Source: CAKRJP01 sp963597615
GTDB lineage: Bacteria > Bacillota > Clostridia > Lachnospirales > Lachnospiraceae
Length of the DNA: 11,399 nt
Reading direction: 5' to 3'
NCBI GenBank assembly: GCA_963597615.1
Contig: CAVBQS010000060.1
Coordinates: 1-11,399, forward strand
A program made the position numbers and the translations under genes. Shown here one piece after another: positions 1 to 6,475 of this stretch (the first letter of the stretch is position 1; the number at the start of each line of letters is the position of its first letter). The notes below the pieces were generated by a model, which saw only the letters and a program-made list of their open reading frames with translations, did not search any database and was not told the DNA's origin.

Positions 1-4
1 AACA

Positions 5-48
5 AGCCCTTATAGGGCTAGAGCAAACCACCCGTTGGACGGGTGGTT
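5..48. repeat. Pair of adjacent perfect inverted repeats, possible insertion-sequence end
   Basis: Two hairpins lie side by side. AGCCCT (5-10) pairs with AGGGCT (14-19) around a 3-base loop. AACCACCCGT (26-35) pairs with ACGGGTGGTT (39-48) around TGG, a perfect 10-bp stem. No clean T-run follows on either strand, so a plain intrinsic terminator is not the best reading. Compact subterminal hairpins are typical of IS200/IS605-family ends, and the layout is reminiscent of those found in gut Clostridia. No transposase gene is inside the window, so this is only a suggestion. The structure also sits just downstream of the small minus-strand gene and could act as its 3' end. Confidence 0.45.
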
Positions 49-58
49 ATGATTGAAT

Positions 59-253
59 TTAGATGATTGTTGGGTCCTTGGGGGCTGCGTAATCAGCGCT
101 GCCAGCTGCAAATAACATATTCAGATCATCCTCGCAGATTTCAGAACGACTTTCAGTGCCATATCTAGCCATGGTATCATCAATGATACTCTGAAGTTTT
201 TTATTCTCTGCAAAGTGCTGAAAATCAAATAATCTCTGTAATGTTCCTGTCAT
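59..253 (-). CDS. Small leader-like protein of unknown function (64 aa)
   Basis: The function is not recognised. The start is well supported: on the minus strand AAAGGGAGA precedes the ATG, with GGGAG (complement of 260-264) about 6 bases away. The protein has two parts. Residues 1-32 are a predicted amphipathic helix (LQRLFDFQHFAENKKLQSII, then DDTMARYG). Residues 38-52 form an acidic stretch ending in an alanine-glycine motif (EICEDDLNMLFAAGS), followed by a short polar tail. The E-x-L-x-x-x-x-AAG pattern resembles the C-terminal part of leader peptides in some ribosomally made, modified peptides. Similar small proteins with a 'LFDFQ...L...I...ARY' start and an 'L..EL..v.AAG' motif seem, from memory, to occur in gut Firmicutes. 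No modification enzyme or exporter is adjacent. It is transcribed away from the AEC permease. It has no membrane segment or signal peptide and a single cysteine (C40). Confidence 0.7.
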   Translation of the reverse strand: MTGTLQRLFDFQHFAENKKLQSIIDDTMARYGTESRSEICEDDLNMLFAAGSADYAAPKDPTII

Positions 254-431
254 AATAATCTCCCTTTCCTACGTATAATCGCTATCATGTTTTCCTTGTT
301 ACTTTTTTATACGAGAGAGCTAGAAAGAGGGATAAGAAAAAAATAAAAAAATATAAATTTTCTAAAGGATAGCATACTTGACGCTAAAAAAAGCCAAGAG
401 TAAAATTGAAAAATGGTTTAAGGAGGAAGTT

Positions 432-1358
432 ATGTTTACAGTATTATTACGAGCGGTTTCATTTACATTTATTATTGTCATAGGAATCATAATGAGATCT
501 ACTGGGGGAGCTAGCAAAAGTGCCGGGGATTTTATAAAGAAGGTCCTGCTTTATGTGACCCTGCCATCTACCATCATTACTAATTTTTCAGCCATTGAAG
601 ATATGGGAATTGAAATGGTGCTTGTTGCTTTATTAGGTTCCTTGGCCAATATTGCTATGATTGTTGTAGGGCTTTTCCTTACGAAAAAAAGATCTAAAGA
701 AGACCAGGCCATGTATATGCTGTGTTTGCCGGCATATAATATTGGAGCCTTTAGTCTTCCCTTTGTGCAAAGTTTTCTTCCAGCTCTTGGAAGTGTTGCC
801 ACCTGTATGTATGATGTGGGAAACAGCATTCTCTGTACCGGGGGAACCTACGCTTTTGTGTCAGAGTACATTTCAGACAATAAGAAAAATGGGATCGATT
901 TAAAATCTTTTGGTAAGCGTCTTATTACTAGCCCGCCTTTGGTAACTTATGTAGTGATGTTTGTATTGTCGATTTTGCATTTTAAAATGCCTCAGATGAT
1001 TTTAACCTTTGTGGAACCAATGTACAAGGCCAATACTTTTGTGGCTATGCTTATGTTAGGAATTCTATTTCATGTGGAATTTAAGAGGGAATATATGATG
1101 GAAATTGCTAAAATTGTGGGAATTCGTCATGTTTTTGCAATTATTTGCGCTTTACTATTTTATTTTGTTTTGCCTTTTGATCCAATTATTAAACAGACCC
1201 TTACCATTATCAGTTTCGCTCCTATGAGCGTGGTAGCGCCGGCCTACACAGGAATGTGTGGTGGAGATGAGGGAATGGCAAGTTGCGCCAATAGTGTGAC
1301 CATTCTTTGTAGTCTTGTGGAAATTACAGCACTTCTAGCCCTTATGGGCTTGTCTTAA
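432..1358 (+). CDS. AEC-family permease (auxin efflux carrier / malate permease type)
   Basis: This is an integral membrane transporter of the AEC family, whose bacterial members include putative malate and other organic-acid carriers. The substrate cannot be read from the sequence. The 308-residue product is almost wholly hydrophobic, with about ten membrane segments. It begins directly with one (LLRAVSFTFIIVIGIIM), then has a conserved loop (YVTLPSTIITNF), a central LCLPAYNIGAFSLPF and a C-terminal ANSVTILCSLVEITALLALM segment, all typical of the family. The length matches the usual 300-320 residues. The ATG at 432 is preferred because AGGAGG (421-426) lies 5 bases upstream. An in-frame TTG at 378 would add 18 charged residues (TLKKAKSKIEKWFKEE and so on) unlike the usual start and has a weaker ribosome site. 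No clear terminator follows. The gene appears monocistronic and is separated by 345 bases from oppA. The N-terminal start is fairly sure, the family very likely and the substrate unknown. Confidence 0.9.
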   Translation: MFTVLLRAVSFTFIIVIGIIMRSTGGASKSAGDFIKKVLLYVTLPSTIITNFSAIEDMGIEMVLVALLGSLANIAMIVVGLFLTKKRSKEDQAMYMLCLPAYNIGAFSLPFVQSFLPALGSVATCMYDVGNSILCTGGTYAFVSEYISDNKKNGIDLKSFGKRLITSPPLVTYVVMFVLSILHFKMPQMILTFVEPMYKANTFVAMLMLGILFHVEFKREYMMEIAKIVGIRHVFAIICALLFYFVLPFDPIIKQTLTIISFAPMSVVAPAYTGMCGGDEGMASCANSVTILCSLVEITALLALMGLS

Positions 1359-1527
1359 AAGATATAAAAACCAGAGTTTGGAAGTATAAAGAACGACGGA
1401 GTACTCTAAAAAATGATTTTAAGGAATGAAGAAATACAGGTGCGAATATTAGAGACCGTTAGAGACTAGAGAGTGATTTTAATGTATAAAATCTGGTTGA
1501 AAGCATCTTTTTGGATAAAAAACTTCA
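1359..1527 (+). other. Intergenic DNA without recognised gene
   Basis: This is the left half of the 345-base gap between the AEC permease and oppA. It is AT-rich. It contains an 18-codon ATG frame near 1416 with no ribosome site, some weak repeated words (GATTTTAA twice), and no convincing terminator for the upstream gene. The remainder of the gap (1528-1703) holds the opp promoter, the attenuator and the oppA ribosome site (AGGAGG, 1691-1696). Confidence 0.5.
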
Positions 1528-1557
1528 TTGACAGATTTATGACAACAGGAATATAAT
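1528..1557 (+). promoter_or_regulatory. Consensus sigma-A promoter of the opp locus
   Basis: TTGACA (1528-1533) and TATAAT (1552-1557) match the vegetative sigma factor consensus at all twelve positions, with an 18-base spacer. Transcription should begin near 1564, about 140 bases before the oppA start. The intrinsic hairpin that begins only about 10 bases after the expected start point means that this strong promoter is probably limited by early termination. Confidence 0.8.
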
Positions 1558-1567
1558 GCAAGAAATC

Positions 1568-1628
1568 GATATAAGCAAAGAAGAGCAAGGGCGCTCCCAT
1601 TAAGGTTCTTCTTTGCTTTTTCTATATC
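1568..1628 (+). terminator. Intrinsic terminator/attenuator in the oppA leader
   Basis: AGCAAAGAAGA (1574-1584) pairs with TCTTCTTTGCT (1607-1617), a perfect 11-bp stem, followed by a T-run (1617-1621). Outside it, GATATA (1568-1573) pairs with TATATC (1623-1628), so the T-run becomes a bulge in an extended 17-bp palindrome. The loop contains GGGCGCTCCC, which can fold on its own. It lies between the opp promoter and oppA on the same strand, so it would stop most transcripts at about 60 nt unless read-through is favoured. It could also serve as the distant terminator of the AEC gene. No known riboswitch or T-box motif was recognised. Confidence 0.7.
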
Positions 1629-1703
1629 AAAAAGAGACTATGGTCTGTATCCTGGGCTTTTTTTGACTGTTGAGCTAATAATACTGACAAAGGAGGATAA
1701 CTT

Positions 1704-3371
1704 ATGAAAAGGAAAGTATTAGCAGCGTTTTTATGTATGGCTATGGTGGCTGGTTTTACAACAGGATGTAGCACTCCTAGCACCAGCGGATCTAGTGGCA
1801 GCGATTCCGGAGAAAAGGTATTCCGTTATGCGGTAAACACAGAGCCTACAACTTTGGATCCAACCAAGGGACAGAGTATTGGTGACAATGAGATTCAGCA
1901 TGCGGTTACTGAAAGCTTGGTTCGTAATACAGCCGGAACTATTAAGCCTGGTATTGCAGAGAGCTGGGATGTGTCTGATGATGGACTTACCTACACCTTC
2001 CATTTACGTGATGATGCAAAGTGGAGTGATGGAGAGCAGATTACAGCAGATGATTTCGTATACAGCTGGAAGAGACTTCTTGATCCAGAGACTGCTTCAC
2101 CTTATGCATTTATTGGAGATTATTTAAAGAACGGTCATGCCATTGAAACCGGTGAGATGTCTGTAGATGAGCTGGGAGTTAAGGCCATCGATGATACAAC
2201 TCTTGAGGTTACTTTGGAGAATCCTACCTCTTACTTCTTAAGCTTGATCGGTGCGTCAGGACAGTATGCTCCACTTCGTCAGGACATTGTAGAAGAGTAC
2301 GGTTCAGACTTTGCAGCAACTGCTGACAAGAATGTTTACTCCGGACCATTTAAGATGGTAAGCTCTGAGAATAACGTTTGGGTATTTGAGAAGAATGAAA
2401 ATTATTGGGATGCAGATTCCATTAATCTTGACAGATGCGAGCTTAACTATGTAGAGAATACAGATACACAGCTTTCTATGTATGAAAGTGGAGATCTTGA
2501 CTATGTACAGGTTCCAACAGCTTCTGTATCACAGTACAAGGATGAGGCTGAAACATTTACCAATGGTAATGTAGACTTCTGCTACATTAACTCAGCAAGT
2601 GAAGAGCAGCCAGCCCTTCAGAACAAGAACTTCCGTCTTGCTTTAAACTATGCATTGAACAGAGAAGACTATGTAAAACTGGCAGTTGAGGATGTTTACA
2701 CAGCATTTAATGGTTTGGTATTCCCAGGACTTCAGGCAAAGGATAGCACTTATGGTGAGGTATATGATATTAATTCTTACTCATATCCATTATCAGGAGA
2801 TAGTGACAAGGCTAAAGAGTATTTGAATACAGCAATCGAGGAACTGAAGACTTCAAACCCAGAGCTTGGAATTTCAAGTCCTTCAGACATTACCATCGAA
2901 TTTGTTACTACAGATGCTGAATCCAGCAAGAAGATTGCAGAGGTTATTCAGGAGCAGTGGCAGAACACATTGGGAATCAATGTAGATATTCGTCAGGTTA
3001 CTTATTCAGATATTTATGGAAAGGTTTATCCAGAACATGACTTCCAGGTTGGATATGGCGGATGGGGTGCTGACTATGATGATCCATACAGCTACCTTGA
3101 ATTATTCTATGGAGAAAGCTCATACAACTACAGTAACTACAAGAATGAGGAAGTAGATTCCCTCTTAGAGGCTTCTCAGACAGAGACCGATTCAGATGCT
3201 CGTATGGACATGCTGAATCAGGTAGAGCAGATCGTTCTTGAGGATGGAGCTTTCGTACCATTACAGGAAAGAAATGTTTACTACTTATTGGATGATGATA
3301 CTACAGGTATTAACTTCTACTACTGCAGTTTGAATATCGACTGGGTATATGCAGACGTAGATGTTGATTAA
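1704..3371 (+). CDS. oppA: Oligopeptide ABC transporter substrate-binding lipoprotein OppA
   Basis: This is the extracellular, lipid-anchored peptide receptor of the ABC importer encoded downstream. The signal peptide runs over residues 1-21, with a positive start (MKRK), a hydrophobic core and lipobox TTGC. C22 is the predicted lipidated cysteine, followed by a Ser/Gly/Thr-rich linker to about residue 36. The family 5 binding domain (SBP_bac_5) starts at residue 40 (FRYAVNTEPTTLDP). Its signature lies at about 83-125 (GIAESWDVSDDGLTYTFHLR, then DDAKWSDGEQITADDFVYSWKR). Later family blocks include VYSGPFKMVS, FRLALNYALNREDYVK and FQVGYGGWGADYDDP. The length (555) is normal. The start is certain, with AGGAGG at 1691-1696. 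It lies first in the locus with a 206-base gap to oppB that carries hairpins, as is common where the receptor is made in excess. Oligopeptides are the likeliest ligands. Other peptide-like ligands cannot be excluded. Confidence 0.95.
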   Translation: MKRKVLAAFLCMAMVAGFTTGCSTPSTSGSSGSDSGEKVFRYAVNTEPTTLDPTKGQSIGDNEIQHAVTESLVRNTAGTIKPGIAESWDVSDDGLTYTFHLRDDAKWSDGEQITADDFVYSWKRLLDPETASPYAFIGDYLKNGHAIETGEMSVDELGVKAIDDTTLEVTLENPTSYFLSLIGASGQYAPLRQDIVEEYGSDFAATADKNVYSGPFKMVSSENNVWVFEKNENYWDADSINLDRCELNYVENTDTQLSMYESGDLDYVQVPTASVSQYKDEAETFTNGNVDFCYINSASEEQPALQNKNFRLALNYALNREDYVKLAVEDVYTAFNGLVFPGLQAKDSTYGEVYDINSYSYPLSGDSDKAKEYLNTAIEELKTSNPELGISSPSDITIEFVTTDAESSKKIAEVIQEQWQNTLGINVDIRQVTYSDIYGKVYPEHDFQVGYGGWGADYDDPYSYLELFYGESSYNYSNYKNEEVDSLLEASQTETDSDARMDMLNQVEQIVLEDGAFVPLQERNVYYLLDDDTTGINFYYCSLNIDWVYADVDVD

Positions 3372-3411
3372 TAATAAGGATTCTATATAATCTATAAGGA
3401 TAATCTAAAAG

Positions 3412-3441
3412 CAGAGTCCCGAACTTTGAGTCGGGGCTCTG
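3412..3441 (+). other. Intercistronic stem-loop behind oppA
   Basis: CAGAGTCCCGA (3412-3422) pairs with TCGGGGCTCTG (3431-3441) over 11 bp with one T-G wobble and an 8-base loop. The next bases are TAAAGG rather than a T-run, so it should not terminate efficiently. It is placed to protect the oppA 3' end from exonucleases or to mark a processing site. This role is inferred from position. Confidence 0.6.
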
Positions 3442-3463
3442 TAAAGGATTTAAAGGAAAAGAT

Positions 3464-3520
3464 GATTCAGGGAAGAAGGAAAAAGAAAAAAGCTTCTTCC
3501 TTTCCTGAATCCTCTTTTCT
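3464..3520 (+). terminator. Terminator-like hairpin between oppA and oppB
   Basis: GATTCAGG (3464-3471) pairs with CCTGAATC (3504-3511), and inside it GAAGAAG (3472-3478) pairs with CTTCTTC (3493-3499), with a small bulge (3500-3503) and a loop of 14. A T-rich stretch (CTCTTTTCT, 3512-3520) follows. The T-run is interrupted, so partial termination is the expected effect, lowering oppBCDF expression relative to oppA. Confidence 0.6.
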
Positions 3521-3522
3521 AT

Positions 3523-3551
3523 TTGTAAACATAGGGGATTATAAATATAAA
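3523..3551 (+). promoter_or_regulatory. Possible internal promoter for oppBCDF
   Basis: TTGTAA (3523-3528) and TATAAA (3546-3551) are spaced by 17 bases, directly after the intercistronic hairpin and about 27 bases before the oppB start. The -35 matches 4 of 6 and the -10 matches 5 of 6. The local AT-richness raises the chance of a random match. Confidence 0.4.
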
Positions 3552-3577
3552 AGAATCTTAAATTTAGGAGGGTAAAG

Positions 3578-4498
3578 ATGGCTAAGTATATTGTAAAGCG
3601 AGTAATTGCGGCAATCTTGACACTTTGGGCTCTGGTTACCATCGTGTTTTTCCTAGTAAGATTAATGCCTGGTGATCCATTTACCAGTGCAAAGCTTACC
3701 AAAGAAGTTGCAGCAAATATGAGATCCTACTATGGATTTGACAAGCCACTGCTTCAACAGTATTTCACGTATTTGTTGAATTTGTTACAGGGAAATTTTG
3801 GATATTCTATGAAGTATACCAATAAGACGGTAAACTATATTATTGGACAGACATTCCCATTCTCAGCAGACCTTGGTATTCGTGCCTTGGTGTTGGCAAT
3901 CTCCATTGGTTTGGTTCTTGGTATTATTGCAGCAAGAAACCGTGGAAAGAAGCTGGACTTTTTCTGTGTAATTATTGCGATTATCGGAACCAGTATCCCA
4001 GACTTCATTATGGGTGCTACACTTCAATATTTCTTCGGAATAAAGTGGGGCTTATTCCCAATCGCAAAGTATCTTGGATTTGAATATACCATTCTTCCGG
4101 CCACAGCCTTGGCTTTCTACACTTTGGCTTCTGTGTCAAGAATCATGCGTTCTAGTATGTTGGAGGTTACTTCCCAGGATTATATTAAAACTGCAAGATC
4201 TAAGGGACTTTCTGAGATGCGTATTACCTGTAAACATCAGATTCGAAATGCCATTATGCCGGTTATGACAGTCTTAGGACCTACAGTGGCGTCGGTTTTA
4301 ACAGGAACCTTCGTTATCGAATCTATTTTTGCCATTCCCGGAATGGGTAAATATTATGTATCCAGTGTCAATGAAAATGACTATGCAATGATTCTTGGAA
4401 TGACAGTATTCTATGGATTCTTTCTGGTACTTTGTAACCTGATCGTTGATATTTTGTACGGTGTGGCTGATCCACGTGTCCGCATCGGTAAAAGGTAG
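3578..4498 (+). CDS. oppB: Oligopeptide ABC transporter permease OppB
   Basis: This is one of the two membrane subunits that form the peptide channel. The 306-residue product starts with the family's characteristic N-terminal helix (MAKYIVKRVIAAILTLWALV, then FFLVRLMPGDPF). An extracellular region follows (YYGFDKPLLQQYFTYLLNLL, then QGNFGYSM), then five more membrane helices. The cytoplasmic EAA coupling loop, which contacts the ATPases, is at about residues 200-226 (DYIKTARSKGLSEMRITCKH). The IESIFAIPGMGKYYVSSV block near residue 248 and the C-terminal LYGVADPRVRIGK are typical of OppB/DppB. The ribosome site AGGAGG (3566-3571) supports the start. It ends 9 bases before the preferred oppC start, so the two are likely translationally coupled. 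The length and all family blocks are intact. Confidence 0.95.
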   Translation: MAKYIVKRVIAAILTLWALVTIVFFLVRLMPGDPFTSAKLTKEVAANMRSYYGFDKPLLQQYFTYLLNLLQGNFGYSMKYTNKTVNYIIGQTFPFSADLGIRALVLAISIGLVLGIIAARNRGKKLDFFCVIIAIIGTSIPDFIMGATLQYFFGIKWGLFPIAKYLGFEYTILPATALAFYTLASVSRIMRSSMLEVTSQDYIKTARSKGLSEMRITCKHQIRNAIMPVMTVLGPTVASVLTGTFVIESIFAIPGMGKYYVSSVNENDYAMILGMTVFYGFFLVLCNLIVDILYGVADPRVRIGKR

Positions 4499-4507
4499 GT
4501 GAGAGAA

Positions 4508-5431
4508 GTGGCTGAATTAAATAAAGATATGTTTGTGATTAAGGGAAAGAATACGGAACGTATGGAGTCCATTAGCAGACCGTCACTTTCTTTCTGGCAG
4601 GATGCGTGGAGACGATTGAAAAAGAATCGTTCGGCTTTTATCGGTCTGTGTATTATTGCCCTCTATGTACTGTTGGCAATCTTTGCCCCTATGCTAAGTC
4701 ATTATAAATTTTCTTCTATGGATGTAGATTCCATTCATGCCTTACCTTCTTTGAAGCATTGGTTAGGCTGTGATGCCACCGGTCGTGACCAGTGGGTACG
4801 TGTCTGGATGGGAGCAAGAGTTTCTCTAGCTATTGGATTTTTGTCTGCATTCATTAACATGTGTGTAGGTGCGGTAATCGGAGGCCTTTGTGGATACTAT
4901 GGTGGTAAATTGGATATGATCGTTATGCGTATCGTAGATATCCTCTATGGTATTCCAAGCTTGATTATTACCATCCTGGTTATGATCATTTTAGGAAAAG
5001 GTGTTGCCTGTTTGATCGTTGCTATGTGTATTGTTGGATGGATCGGAACCTGCCGATTTGTTCGTGGTGAGGTTTATAGACTGAAGGAGCAGGATTTTGT
5101 CCTGGCTGCAAAAGTCCTTGGTGTTTCAGACATTGTGATTATTCTTCGTCATATCATTCCAAATATTTTAGGAATGCTTATTACCAACCTTTGTATGGCA
5201 ATTCCTAATGCGATTTTCCAGGAAGCCTTCTTAAGTTATATTGGACTTGGTATTGCTCCTCCGAACTGTAGTTGGGGTGTTCTTGCAAAAGAAGGAATTC
5301 AGTATATGAAGATTTATCCCCATGAGATTGTTCTTCCGGCATTCTTTATCTGTACAACTATGCTGGCGTTAAACCTCTTGGGAGATGGACTTCGGGATGC
5401 AGTTGACCCGAAACTTCGAGGAACAGAATAG
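4508..5431 (+). CDS. oppC: Oligopeptide ABC transporter permease OppC
   Basis: This is the second channel-forming membrane subunit, pairing with OppB. The cytoplasmic N-terminal segment (residues 1-45) contains the OppC_N feature SFWQDAWRRLKKNRSAFIGL leading into the first helix. A periplasm-side loop carries the conserved HWLGCDATGRDQWVRVWMGA. The remaining helices include GGLCGYYGGKLDMIVMR and the EAA loop at about residues 194-220 (DFVLAAKVLGVSDIVIILRH). The conserved end is LNLLGDGLRDAVDPKLRG. The GTG at 4508 is chosen because GTAGGTGA (4495-4502) forms a near-consensus ribosome site at good spacing. The alternative GTG at 4499, directly after the oppB stop, would have its AAAAGG site only 3 bases away and would add MRE. 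In either case the protein begins with a non-ATG codon. oppD follows 11 bases later with its own ribosome site overlapping this stop. Confidence 0.94.
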   Translation: MAELNKDMFVIKGKNTERMESISRPSLSFWQDAWRRLKKNRSAFIGLCIIALYVLLAIFAPMLSHYKFSSMDVDSIHALPSLKHWLGCDATGRDQWVRVWMGARVSLAIGFLSAFINMCVGAVIGGLCGYYGGKLDMIVMRIVDILYGIPSLIITILVMIILGKGVACLIVAMCIVGWIGTCRFVRGEVYRLKEQDFVLAAKVLGVSDIVIILRHIIPNILGMLITNLCMAIPNAIFQEAFLSYIGLGIAPPNCSWGVLAKEGIQYMKIYPHEIVLPAFFICTTMLALNLLGDGLRDAVDPKLRGTE

Positions 5432-5442
5432 GAGGAAGAAAC

Positions 5443-6474
5443 ATGTCAGAGAAAGAAAAAATTCTTGAATTAAAGAATGTGGTCTACTCCTTCCGGACCT
5501 ATGGAGGAGAAGTAAAGGCTGTACGTGATATTAGCTTTGATGTAAACAAAGGTGAGATTCTGGGTATCGTTGGAGAGTCCGGATGCGGAAAAAGTGTAAC
5601 GGCCCAGTGTATTTTAAGATTAAATCCAGAACCGCCGGGATTTTTTGAGGGTGGAGAGATTTTATATAAGGGACAGGATGTCCTGAAAATGTCAAATAAG
5701 GAAATCCGAAAGATCCGTGGAAATGAGATTGGTTTCGTGTTCCAGGATCCTATGACTTCTCTGAATCCTACTATGAAAGTAGGGGCTCAGATTGAGGAAG
5801 TATTCTGCGGAAGAAAAGACGTATCTAAAAAAGAAGTAAAAGAAAAAGCCCTTGATATTATGCGTCTGGTAGGAATCAATGATGTGGAGAAACGTTACAA
5901 ACAGTATCCCCACGAGCTTTCCGGTGGAATGAAGCAGCGTATTATGATTGCCATTGCCCTGGTTAGTCAGCCCAGTGTAATTATCTGTGATGAGCCTACC
6001 ACATCCTTGGATGTAACAATAGAGGCTCAGATTCTGGATCTTTTGTTGGAACTTCGAGATAAACTTGGAACTTCTATTATTATGATCACCCATGACCTGG
6101 GAGTTATTGCAAGACTTTGCGACCGAGTTGTAGTTATGTACGGTGGTAAAATCGTAGAAAAGGCTCCAATTAATGAGCTTTTCTATGAGACAGCCCACCC
6201 TTATACCAAGGGCCTTATGGATTCCATTGCCCGTCTTGATACGGAAAAGGGAGAAAAATTAAAGCCTATTGAGGGAACACCTCCGGATCTATTTTCTCCT
6301 CCGGTGGGATGTCCATTTGCAGCAAGATGCGAGTATTGTATGGATGTATGTCTGGAGAATCCTCCAGAGCATTATATGGTTTCAGAGGAACATGAGACCT
6401 GCTGTTGGTTACAGCATGAAATGGCACCAGAAACAAGCCTTAAGAAAAAGGTACTAAGGAAAGGAGAGGTATAA
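5443..6474 (+). CDS. oppD: Oligopeptide ABC transporter ATPase OppD
   Basis: This is a cytoplasmic ATP-hydrolysing subunit that, with OppF, drives peptide import. The nucleotide-binding domain is complete: Walker A GESGCGKS at 44-51, Q-loop FQDPMTSLNP at 100-109, signature LSGGM at 159-163, Walker B VIICDE at 179-184, D-loop SLD at 188-190 and switch histidine H217. The signature has M where many ABC proteins have Q, which is normal for OppD. The C-terminal oligopeptide/dipeptide extension (after about 235) has the pattern C290-x5-C296-x6-C303-x17-C321. The same spacing occurs in OppF here. Such cysteines bind a [4Fe-4S] cluster in structurally studied dipeptide importers, so a cluster is plausible. 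The ribosome site AGGAGG (5430-5435) overlaps the oppC stop. It ends 1 base before the oppF ATG, so coupled translation is likely. The length of 343 is usual. Confidence 0.95.
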   Translation: MSEKEKILELKNVVYSFRTYGGEVKAVRDISFDVNKGEILGIVGESGCGKSVTAQCILRLNPEPPGFFEGGEILYKGQDVLKMSNKEIRKIRGNEIGFVFQDPMTSLNPTMKVGAQIEEVFCGRKDVSKKEVKEKALDIMRLVGINDVEKRYKQYPHELSGGMKQRIMIAIALVSQPSVIICDEPTTSLDVTIEAQILDLLLELRDKLGTSIIMITHDLGVIARLCDRVVVMYGGKIVEKAPINELFYETAHPYTKGLMDSIARLDTEKGEKLKPIEGTPPDLFSPPVGCPFAARCEYCMDVCLENPPEHYMVSEEHETCCWLQHEMAPETSLKKKVLRKGEV

Positions 6475-6475
6475 G

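Noticed and set aside
254..431. Promoters for the divergent small gene and AEC permease
   Set aside because: Several AT-rich -10-like words exist (for example TATAAT at 274-279), but none pairs with a credible -35 at proper spacing.
1416..1472. 18-codon ATG frame in the AEC-oppA gap
   Set aside because: No ribosome site, an in-frame stop just upstream and no recognised similarity.
1556..1603. 15-codon ATG frame (MQEIDISKEEQGRSH) in the oppA leader as a leader peptide
   Set aside because: Its ATG lies inside the -10 hexamer, before the expected transcript start, and has no ribosome site.
1657..1690. TTGACT at 1663 as a second oppA promoter
   Set aside because: TAATAAT follows after only about 8 bases, and no -10 is found at 16-18 bases.
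3310..3702. Minus-strand open frame across the oppA-oppB gap
   Set aside because: It overlaps both genes and the hairpins, and its protein has no recognisable domain.
5692..6198. Long minus-strand open frame inside oppD
   Set aside because: It is antisense to a complete ATPase gene, has a low-complexity composition and no family signature, so it is a shadow frame.
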